Below, piece by piece: positions 20,192 to 26,666 of a DNA stretch of 64,000 nt (position 1 is its first letter; each line of letters begins with the position of its first letter). Source of the stretch: Flagellimonas sp. CMM7 (GTDB lineage: Bacteria > Bacteroidota > Bacteroidia > Flavobacteriales > Flavobacteriaceae); contig NZ_CP090003.1 of the NCBI RefSeq assembly GCF_021390195.1, positions 62,001-126,000 of the forward strand. Direction: 5' to 3'. The position numbers and the translations under genes were made by a program. Below the pieces are notes generated by a model. The model saw only the letters and a program-made list of their open reading frames with translations. It ran no database searches and was not told where the DNA came from.

Positions 20192-20401
20192 ATGTTGGAT
20201 AAAGATTTTACATCTAATCGGTACTCGGCCATTCTAGGGAATTTGAAAGACAATAATTACTTGACCCAAAGTGATGTTGATGTTCTGCTAAAAGATTTGG
20301 TTGCAAACAATTCTGTAATGCTTACAAATGTTGGCGACGAAAAAGCAGAAATAGTCAGGAGAGCCCTGTTTGCAAACAACAATCGTAAAAATTATAGATA
20401 A
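20192..20401 (+). CDS. Hypothetical small protein (69 aa)
   Basis: The ATG follows an A-rich leader (CAATTAAAA) of the Bacteroidota type. The product is hydrophilic with a helical middle (YLTQSDVDVLLKDLVANN) and no recognised family. It lies alone between the DUF2911 gene and the tRNA remnant. The 273 bp to its left show no gene or clear signal. It might be a real host gene, but nothing beyond ORF quality supports it. Confidence 0.4.
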   Translation: MLDKDFTSNRYSAILGNLKDNNYLTQSDVDVLLKDLVANNSVMLTNVGDEKAEIVRRALFANNNRKNYR

Positions 20402-20514
20402 ACCAAGATTGATATTTTTTTACTTGTGTTTATTAGTTCCAAATTGGTTGGAAACAATTCCACATAAACCAGTGTTCAAGAAAATATTCCCATCAAAATC
20501 TAGGAAAAGGTATG

Positions 20515-20547
20515 AAAATGAAAAACCCCTATTTTTCATAGAGGTTT
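20515..20547 (-). terminator. Terminator of the tRNA-Arg unit
   Basis: On the minus strand AAAACCTCTAT and ATAGGGGTTTT form an 11-bp stem (one G-U pair) around GAAAA, running into TTTTTC. It begins about 8 bp after the tRNA 3' end, so it is the original host terminator of the tRNA transcript. Confidence 0.75.
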
Positions 20548-20554
20548 TATCTTT

Positions 20555-20600
20555 GTGATCGCAGCAGGATTCGAACCTGCGACCGTCTGCTTAGAAGGCA
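20555..20600 (-). tRNA. 3' half of tRNA-Arg(TCT); prophage attachment site (att)
   Basis: The minus strand reads CTGC, the loop CTTCTAA (anticodon TCT), GCAG, then a T-arm GCAGG-TTCGAAT-CCTGC, the acceptor strand TGCGATC and discriminator A. CCA is not encoded. The acceptor 5' strand and the D-arm are missing: sequence upstream of the anticodon stem is AT-rich and unrelated. This is the duplicated 3' half left when an element integrates into a tRNA gene. The break lies at the 5' side of the anticodon stem. The intact copy should lie at the far prophage end, outside the window. Confidence 0.85.
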
Positions 20601-20709
20601 GTTTTATTATATTGATTATTAGTATTTTATAAAGTAATGTTTCGTAAGAATTTCGAAATATGTTTTAAAACTCCTAGTTTATCCTCTTCTTTTTTCGTAA
20701 ATTAGGGGT

Positions 20710-21069
20710 GTGGAAGCCAAGAAGATCTCAAGTGAATATCTTGATAAGATAAAAGATTTACCGACTTATACAGAGCATCTTACTTCTGAGATATGCCAAT
20801 CCATGAATTCTAAAATTGAAGAGTTGGTTTTGGAAGGATTGAAAAGAAAAGGCTTTGAGTTCGATGATAAATTGTCGCTTGAAAAATTTGTCACGACTAG
20901 ATGTAGAGTAGAAGATAATAAGGAATTTCAAGAAAAAACTTATTTCGTGGACAACACCCCATTTTTTCTGCATAAGTATAGATTAACATCTAACCAAGGT
21001 TTAGGTATAGGATTTAAAGGTCATACTATTACTTTAGAAGCCGATTGGGGTACATACATGTTTTTATAA
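20710..21069 (+). CDS. Hypothetical protein (119 aa) next to the attachment site
   Basis: The GTG start is preceded by AGGGG, an unusually good ribosome site for this genome. The product is soluble, mixed alpha/beta, with a short amphipathic N-terminal region and no recognised motif. It is on the plus strand, opposite to the late operon, as expected for a prophage-expressed accessory gene at the element edge. Function unknown. Confidence 0.5.
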   Translation: MEAKKISSEYLDKIKDLPTYTEHLTSEICQSMNSKIEELVLEGLKRKGFEFDDKLSLEKFVTTRCRVEDNKEFQEKTYFVDNTPFFLHKYRLTSNQGLGIGFKGHTITLEADWGTYMFL

Positions 21070-21211
21070 CCATTGGATTATGAAAGAAGAGGAAGAATAC
21101 ACAGGATGAAAGACATTATACACTATACGAAAACAGGTATCTAAACCCAAGGAAGTTCAGCTTTTTCATGGGGAACCATATATCTTACAATTTCTGATTC
21201 CGTTAAAGCGT

Positions 21212-21466
21212 TTATTCCCCTTTCTCCCATCTAGGGATCAATCCCCACATAATAGGCGTCAAAAATTTAGGATTCTCCTGGGGCTGTACCAACATTATCG
21301 GATGCTCAGCAACCTTCTTGCCGCCGTTCATGTGATGCTTTGCGAAACCGTTTATATGGTGTCGCTGTAAATCGTCATCATCCAAGAACTCAGGAAGCCT
21401 CGCAATAGCGTTCATGGCCTTTTCAAGCTCTGATATAGTTTTGTTCTGTGCGGTAGCGTAACACAT
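21212..21466 (-). pseudogene. Truncated SRAP/HMCES-like (YedK) protein
   Basis: 84 residues resembling the N-terminal part of the SRAP family, which crosslinks to abasic sites in single-stranded DNA. It has the essential Cys2 (MCYA), then HHINGF, PIMLVQPQ and MWGLIPRW. It stops right after WEKGE. The rest of the usual 200-residue domain, including the Asn in NARxE and the active-site His, is missing. The following bases give only a 29-codon ORF in another frame. It is either a decayed remnant or a minimal Cys2-only variant. Confidence 0.6.
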
Positions 21467-21529
21467 GGATTTTTGGTTGGAAAAACAAGGTACAAAAAAC
21501 TTTAACTTTTCAATATTGGAATCTTTACA

Positions 21530-21541
21530 TATTTTTGGACT
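21530..21541 (+). promoter_or_regulatory. TAnnTTTG promoter element, leaderless start
   Basis: TATTTTTG at 21530-21537 is a perfect Bacteroidota -7 element. Only four bases separate it from the ATG at 21542, so the transcript would begin at or very near the start codon. Confidence 0.55.
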
Positions 21542-21817
21542 ATGTCCAAAGAAGTATTTCGCAATTACGATAAAAAAGCCATTAAATCCCTAATAAGGGA
21601 AATGGGCAAGGAGAGGTTCGACTGCGCGATAAAGGATAGCGGCATGGAATCCAGACCATTAACAATGGAAGGTTTTTTTATAGAGTTCCAACCGGATAAA
21701 GAAGACTTCATATTGTACTATATGTATCCTTCAAGAGTTGTTTTTAAGATTATTTCCGTACTTGGTTTTTGGGCTGTTCCCGATAGTGGATGGGTAAAGG
21801 AAAGAATAGGCGATTAG
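21542..21817 (+). CDS. Hypothetical protein (91 aa), probably leaderless
   Basis: The small soluble protein begins MSKEVFRNYDKKAIKSL and has an aromatic C-terminal part (FILYYMYPSRVVF). No family recognised. It carries its own promoter immediately before the ATG, and its end overlaps the end of the spanin-like gene by 4 bp in convergent orientation. Transcription opposite to the late operon suggests expression in the lysogen. Confidence 0.55.
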   Translation: MSKEVFRNYDKKAIKSLIREMGKERFDCAIKDSGMESRPLTMEGFFIEFQPDKEDFILYYMYPSRVVFKIISVLGFWAVPDSGWVKERIGD

Positions 21818-22305
21818 TTATTTTTAAACAACTTGCCCCTAAAGAGATAAATAACGAATCCAAGAATCATTATAACAACAATTCCCCAAACCGACCATTT
21901 AAAATCACTTCCTGAAACTCCCTCCACTTCTTTATTCGATTCTTTCTTTTTTGATTCTTTTTTGGATTCTGATTTGTCGTCAATTTTGATAATAGACTTA
22001 TCATTTGTCGTTGAAGTGGAATCAATCTCCAACTTCTCATAGGTTACTTTTTTGACGTTCTGAAGTGTATCGCCATTAACAATGAGTGGATTGTTTGGGT
22101 CATTCGGCTCAATGGTCATCTTATTGGCAACTTTGGTAAATTTTGCAACAGTTGTAATATCGTTTTGTCTTTTTATTACGATATCCTTTTTAATCTCTTC
22201 GCTTTTCTTTTCGCTACTTGAAACCTTCTTTTTGCTTCCGCACGATGTCAACAATAATAAACATGACACCCAAAAAAAGCCCTTAATGTGTACTTTAATA
22301 AACAT
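21814..22305 (-). CDS. Unimolecular-spanin-like lysis lipoprotein
   Basis: 163 residues. The N-terminal lipoprotein signal has the lipobox cysteine at residue 22 (LLLTSC), for anchoring in the outer membrane. A charged, low-complexity linker follows, rich in K, S and E. A single C-terminal membrane helix (about residues 137-157) ends in a short basic tail. A lipoprotein anchor at one end and an inner-membrane helix at the other is the architecture of phage u-spanins (such as T1 gp11), which fuse inner and outer membranes at lysis. It is the last gene of the late operon, beyond the endolysin. No sequence homology is claimed. Confidence 0.6.
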   Translation of the reverse strand: MFIKVHIKGFFWVSCLLLLTSCGSKKKVSSSEKKSEEIKKDIVIKRQNDITTVAKFTKVANKMTIEPNDPNNPLIVNGDTLQNVKKVTYEKLEIDSTSTTNDKSIIKIDDKSESKKESKKKESNKEVEGVSGSDFKWSVWGIVVIMILGFVIYLFRGKLFKNN

Positions 22306-22319
22306 TATCTGTGTTTTAA

Positions 22320-22353
22320 CCGATATTTCTTGTTATCGGGTAATTATCCGATA
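22320..22353 (-). promoter_or_regulatory. Mutually exclusive hairpins between MPE and spanin genes
   Basis: CCGATA (22320), TATCGG (22334) and CCGATA (22348) lie within 34 bp. The middle element can pair with either neighbour, giving two alternative 6-bp stems just before the spanin-like gene. No T-run follows, so it is not a standard terminator. Confidence 0.3.
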
Positions 22354-23382
22354 TTACCTAACCTTACCTTTAACTATTCTTAGGTTGTCCAGTTGAAAGC
22401 CTCCGTCCTTCTCGGTCTCTATAAAGGCAAATCCGTGGTTCCATTTATTGTGTGGCATATAATCCGGTCTTAATCCGCATAAACAACCTTGACTAAAAGT
22501 TGATATGATATTGCCACGTATATCTTTTTCTGTATGCTCTGAAGTTCTATGGTGGTGTCCTATCAAAGTAGAGCTAATAGCTCTTGTAAAAATCGTTCTA
22601 GCAGGATTCACCTGACCACCAAAACCTGCAAACACTTCATGCCCATGTAGTATTGCAAGTTTACCAGCGAATACGAACTGTTTCGATTTAATCAATTGGT
22701 ATCCTTTTTCGCCAAACCTCAGTAATATTGATAATTGGAACTCATCTATCCCTAACAATTCGGGCGCTTTTGATTTAAGGTAGCTTTCCCATCTGTCTTC
22801 GTGGTTGCCTATTTTGTAATATTTTTTTGCTTTGGGAAACTGCTCATTTATGTAATCCAAAAAGTCCCTGGTTATATCAAGCTCACCAGCTAAGTCCCTC
22901 AATCTCCTGTCCTTTGTGAATCTACTTGCTTGGTAAACATCCATAATATCACCATTTAAATATATGACGTTGGGATTAAGATGTTTTTTGGCATATTCTA
23001 TTGTCAGCTCGATTGCCTTCGGGTCATGATATGGTAAGTGGACATCCGATAAAGAAAGTATCCTATTATTGCCTGAAGGGATTTCGTATGGAGCCAGTTC
23101 CTCGTAATCCGTTTCTGGGATATCGTGCCAGTCCTTTTGTTGTCTTGCCTGTTGAATCTGTTTAGGGGTTCTGGTTAAATGCTTGGTTTCTGAAATCTCA
23201 GGAACACCTCTTTCATTCCTGACCCTTCTTACAAGGGTTCTAACGCTCTCAAGCTTTTCAAAATCAAGTGGATGGTTTTTAAGTATCATCCTAGCCAATG
23301 TTTTACTTGGCATATCACGATATTCTTCACAGTAATCCTTTACAATCTCCGTGGTGTACTTGCGTTCTTTAACTTCCTTCAT
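22354..23382 (-). CDS. Phage metallophosphoesterase (calcineurin-like)
   Basis: 342 residues. All core metal-site motifs are present in order: SDVH (about 112-115), NGDIMD (about 143-148), GNHED (192-196), HGHE (about 250) and GHHH (about 275). An N-terminal extension of about 100 residues is basic and may bind nucleic acid (VRTLVRRVRNERG). Such enzymes are frequent in phages, and the substrate (nucleotide, RNA end or other) is unknown. It sits inside the lysis region between endolysin and spanin-like genes. Confidence 0.85.
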   Translation of the reverse strand: MKEVKERKYTTEIVKDYCEEYRDMPSKTLARMILKNHPLDFEKLESVRTLVRRVRNERGVPEISETKHLTRTPKQIQQARQQKDWHDIPETDYEELAPYEIPSGNNRILSLSDVHLPYHDPKAIELTIEYAKKHLNPNVIYLNGDIMDVYQASRFTKDRRLRDLAGELDITRDFLDYINEQFPKAKKYYKIGNHEDRWESYLKSKAPELLGIDEFQLSILLRFGEKGYQLIKSKQFVFAGKLAILHGHEVFAGFGGQVNPARTIFTRAISSTLIGHHHRTSEHTEKDIRGNIISTFSQGCLCGLRPDYMPHNKWNHGFAFIETEKDGGFQLDNLRIVKGKVR

Positions 23383-23394
23383 TCAATAAAATCC

Positions 23395-23757
23395 TTAGTA
23401 ATAGTTCCAGACAACCTCTTGTGGCTTATTAGGGTCATTATCCACATGAATAAACCCCTTTCCAATACCTATTCTTGTAAATCCTACATCTACCAACGCC
23501 CTTAATATCTTGAATCTCGACATTGAATCAGTGCAGCTTATATCCACGGCAAATCCATATAGATGCGAACTGTCGGACTTCCCTCCTACTTTTTTATTGT
23601 GCTTTTTAGTCCTAAATCCCGAATTGATACTAAAAGGAACTTTAGCTAAGTGTCTCGCTGTATCCAACATCTTTAAAGTAGAGGATTTCATTTCCTCCCC
23701 ACTTCCAGGTAAGTCTGGACTGTCGAATTCGTTTATATGGAAATATCTTAGGTTCAT
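23395..23757 (-). CDS. Endolysin, M15-type L,D/D,D-peptidase
   Basis: 120 residues, a single catalytic domain without signal peptide. The M15 zinc site is clear: SSHLYGFAVDI gives His65 and Asp72, and FIHVDND gives His104 with Asp106. It should cleave peptidoglycan stem peptides after holin-mediated release. It overlaps the small membrane protein gene upstream by 4 bp (ATGA), consistent with a holin-endolysin cassette. Confidence 0.85.
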   Translation of the reverse strand: MNLRYFHINEFDSPDLPGSGEEMKSSTLKMLDTARHLAKVPFSINSGFRTKKHNKKVGGKSDSSHLYGFAVDISCTDSMSRFKILRALVDVGFTRIGIGKGFIHVDNDPNKPQEVVWNYY

Positions 23758-23987
23758 TTTCTTAAATGCTTTTTAATGGACCAGAAGTATTTTTTCCAAC
23801 TTCCGTTATAATGGATTTTAACAATTTTATGATAGAGCATTGAAGCGAAATAGATGATAAAGACCAAACTCCCTATAATGGTCAGCATTCCATTGAAAAA
23901 ACTGAAACCACTGAACTTTATCTGGTGAGCTATACCCACCATACCAGTAACCAATACCATTGGATCAATAATCTTGTAGGGCATCAT
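23754..23987 (-). CDS. Small membrane protein, holin candidate
   Basis: 77 residues with one weak and one strong hydrophobic segment (GMLTIIGSLVFIIYFASMLY) and a strongly basic C-terminal tail (WSIKKHLRK). Size, topology and ATGA overlap with the endolysin gene fit a holin or antiholin. No family identity claimed. It could be translated from either of two adjacent ATGs. Confidence 0.55.
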   Translation of the reverse strand: MMPYKIIDPMVLVTGMVGIAHQIKFSGFSFFNGMLTIIGSLVFIIYFASMLYHKIVKIHYNGSWKKYFWSIKKHLRK

Positions 23988-24223
23988 TTCTTGAATTTTT
24001 CAATTATGGCATCTAGGACAACATTGTAGACCGCTGCTCCTACTGCTAGGAAAAAACCACCCAACATAATGTATGTGTCAGAGCTATCCCATTTTAGTTC
24101 ATTGCATAGATCAGCTACGTATTTGTGCCCTGTGCCAATGACGAAATAAAGACCAACAATTGCCAGTACTGTTTTTACTCCAAAATTTCTAATCCCTGTC
24201 CAATTCTCAATCCACTTTGTCAT
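23984..24223 (-). CDS. Small two-helix membrane protein, holin candidate
   Basis: 79 residues with two membrane segments (VKTVLAIVGLYFVIGTG and YIMLGGFFLAVGAAVYNVVL) separated by a charged loop. This is a classic class II holin-like layout. It precedes and overlaps the other small membrane gene, so the pair may act as holin and antiholin. Confidence 0.6.
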   Translation of the reverse strand: MTKWIENWTGIRNFGVKTVLAIVGLYFVIGTGHKYVADLCNELKWDSSDTYIMLGGFFLAVGAAVYNVVLDAIIEKFKK

Positions 24224-24225
24224 AC

Positions 24226-26109
24226 CTAATTTATTTTTATCCTATACTTTCCCAATCTTCCTCCCCTTGCCTTGATTACCTTACCTTGTGACACAACATC
24301 ATTATCCTCATTTATAACACTGACCGTAATATCTGGCAGTGAATCAAAGGCATTGTCACTGTTGGCATCGTCCACGCTCAGAACAATCCCGTAAGAAATA
24401 TTTCCGTCAACTTCGTCCACGTCATCGACCCCTGATACGGTCACCGTCTGGGCGGTGTCCCAATTAGCATTTGTGAATGTTAACGATGTAGGGTTTGCAT
24501 TTCCTTCAAAAACATTGTTGGAAGTGACCGTAATTACCACATCTGTTGTAGGCTGTGAGTTCAATACAACAGTAAATGTGGCCTGTCCTCCTGATTCTGT
24601 GGTGTTTCCAGAAATCGCACTTGCTGAATATCCTGCTCCAGATGAAGAGATACCCATTAAATCAGCGCCCCATTCCTCGAAGTTCAGATACCCGTCATTA
24701 TCCTGATCTCCATAAAAACTTTGACTTAAATTCCCATAGGTAGTATTCTCCCAGCTATCATCTAAACCATCACCATCTGAATCAGTCCAGGCCGTCCCTA
24801 CGGCGGATGTGGTGAATCCCCCCACTTGTTCCTGTGTGTCTATTATCTGACCACTATCTGCGGCAAAATCATCTATTACTTGTTGTTCTATAGAACCTAA
24901 GTGTATTCTTGGGCCTACATTTTTTAATACGGAATCAACGACTACTGTGCTGCTCCAAATAGTAGGATTGCTTGTAAATGATTCTGCTGCCGTACCAACT
25001 ATTATACCTTGATTTGTATAGTCTGTGTCATAAAAAGAGTTGACACTATGGTTTCTTGTATTATCTTCGAAATAAACCGCCCCTCCAAAACCATGTGTCG
25101 CATCACTGGATTGTGCAATTGTTTGCCCGTTGTAAACCTCCTGTCCCGTTCTTTTCTGCCAATGGTTACCGATAAGTGAAAACGTTTGACCACTGCTAAA
25201 TGTACATTGCCCCCTAAAGCCATAAAAAACATTGTTCACCATTTCATATATACTCTTTGCGCTTCTGTAATTTCTACTGTCACAATGTGCGACATAGCAC
25301 TTTATCAGAGAATATCTTCCTCCCGAGGGGCTTCCGTCATCTGACCTATCCAAAATACCGCCCATAGAATGACTTCCTCCGTCTCCGTGATTTGAATCAT
25401 GCAATGAAAGAGCCACAATGTTATGTGAAAATGTTACGTTTGTGGAGTTTGAAGCAGTCATACCCTCATCCACACCAAATTTTGCGCTACAGTGGTCAAC
25501 TATCACATTATCCCCTAAAAACACACTAATGGCATCCTGTTGGTTTGAATCAGCAACACCTGGATTGATTACGTTGCCGTTCGAATCCTTGTAGCCCCAG
25601 TCCCCAGATTCAAAATGAATGTTCTGTAGGATCAATTCGTCCACCCTCCAATCAAGGCTCCCATTGGTTATATAAACACCTCCACTGTTGGCGGGAGCGG
25701 TTTGACCTAAGATTGTAACATGACTACCGCTTATAGCGACACTTTGAGTTTCAAGATTTACGGTTACCCCTACTTGAAAGACAATTGTTATATTACTGGC
25801 ACTTGCCGTTCCACTAACACCATCCCATCCAAATGCATTCATAAAAGAACCAGCACCTATTTTATTACTATTAGTTACAACATAAACAGTGGGTGAGGTT
25901 CCATATGCCGAACCTCTTGTATACTTTCCAGCTCCTTCCGCACCATACGGGAATGCGAACAATGCACCGCCATTGTAACATGGTACTCCCGTACTTCCGC
26001 CGCAATCAATTCCAGTTTCATCACCATTTTGGATGCCATCCAAATCTTGACCTATCTGTGAAGCAGCAATTAATGGAAACAACAACAATATGTAAATCAG
26101 TTTTCTCAT
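24226..26109 (-). CDS. Secreted pectate-lyase-like beta-helix protein with Calx-beta-like repeat (tailspike/depolymerase candidate)
   Basis: 627 residues. A Sec signal peptide (MRKLIYILLLFPLIAAS) comes first, then an NGDETGIDCGG motif. About residues 50-400 form a right-handed beta-helix with pectate-lyase signatures: ITIVFQVGVTVNL, VTILGQTAPA, VIVDHCSAKFGVDEG and GGSHSMGGIL. Calcium-binding DSDGDGLDDSWE and DQDNDGYLNFEEWG loops follow. A Calx-beta-like module (TESGGQATFTVVLNSQP, NWDTAQTVTVSGVDD) and a basic C-terminus finish it. It resembles a bacterial polysaccharide-degrading enzyme placed among phage fibre genes. Possible roles are virion depolymerase or a secreted enzyme made by the lysogen. 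Confidence 0.75.
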   Translation of the reverse strand: MRKLIYILLLFPLIAASQIGQDLDGIQNGDETGIDCGGSTGVPCYNGGALFAFPYGAEGAGKYTRGSAYGTSPTVYVVTNSNKIGAGSFMNAFGWDGVSGTASASNITIVFQVGVTVNLETQSVAISGSHVTILGQTAPANSGGVYITNGSLDWRVDELILQNIHFESGDWGYKDSNGNVINPGVADSNQQDAISVFLGDNVIVDHCSAKFGVDEGMTASNSTNVTFSHNIVALSLHDSNHGDGGSHSMGGILDRSDDGSPSGGRYSLIKCYVAHCDSRNYRSAKSIYEMVNNVFYGFRGQCTFSSGQTFSLIGNHWQKRTGQEVYNGQTIAQSSDATHGFGGAVYFEDNTRNHSVNSFYDTDYTNQGIIVGTAAESFTSNPTIWSSTVVVDSVLKNVGPRIHLGSIEQQVIDDFAADSGQIIDTQEQVGGFTTSAVGTAWTDSDGDGLDDSWENTTYGNLSQSFYGDQDNDGYLNFEEWGADLMGISSSGAGYSASAISGNTTESGGQATFTVVLNSQPTTDVVITVTSNNVFEGNANPTSLTFTNANWDTAQTVTVSGVDDVDEVDGNISYGIVLSVDDANSDNAFDSLPDITVSVINEDNDVVSQGKVIKARGGRLGKYRIKIN

Positions 26110-26666
26110 TGTGGAACTATGCTTATGTATTTAATCTCAACCGCCTGACCCGCCGCTTCGGTCGATGAAAAGAAATCTATGTTTATGGTGACATTCGCAG
26201 TTGTCGCAACCGTCATGGTTACGTTCATCGAAGTCCAGTTCAAATTAGTGGTTGTCAAAGGCTGGCTACTCAATGTCGCGTTGGTTGGGTTGATGAGTCT
26301 CATCCGGGCATTTGTCCCCTGTCCCCGCATTTCGGTTGTCAAGGTGTATGTTCCTGCTGGTATTTCACCCAGATCCACTTTTGCCCGAGCTGCATCACTT
26401 CCGTCTATTTCGCCCCTTATTGCGAATCCGCCAGAACCATCAGAAACAGATGAATAGGTCAATGTTGTTGCATTTGAAAAAACATTCCCCCAAGCTCCGT
26501 CAACAGTATTCGTTTCGTTGTTGGAATCGGCGGCATCACCTAGCGTATAATACTCAGAAGAACCTCCAGTATTAGCTTGTTGAACACTCGATAGATATGC
26601 CGCTTCAAACTGTTGGGCATTGGCTGCACTAATAATAAAGAATAATATGTAAAGTAATTTTCTCAC
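26106..26666 (-). CDS. Secreted beta-sandwich (carbohydrate-binding-like) protein
   Basis: 186 residues with a signal peptide (MRKLLYILFFIISAANAQ) nearly the same in its first residues as that of the pectate-lyase-like protein. The rest is a jelly-roll-like beta-sandwich (GEIPAGTYTLTTEMRGQG, LNWTSMNVTMTVAT, VEIKYISIVPQ) of the type seen in CBM4/9/22-like modules. ATGA overlaps link it to both neighbours. Likely a binding partner of the adjacent depolymerase candidate. Glycan binding is inferred. Confidence 0.6.
   Translation of the reverse strand: MRKLLYILFFIISAANAQQFEAAYLSSVQQANTGGSSEYYTLGDAADSNNETNTVDGAWGNVFSNATTLTYSSVSDGSGGFAIRGEIDGSDAARAKVDLGEIPAGTYTLTTEMRGQGTNARMRLINPTNATLSSQPLTTTNLNWTSMNVTMTVATTANVTINIDFFSSTEAAGQAVEIKYISIVPQ

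Noticed and set aside
20370..20558. Plus-strand ORF of 62 codons before the tRNA remnant
   Set aside because: It runs through the tRNA terminator hairpin and has no conserved features.
21120..21225. 29-codon ORF after the SRAP fragment as its frameshifted continuation
   Set aside because: The reading frame (INALTESEIVRYMV) does not show the NARxE motif or other SRAP blocks expected there.
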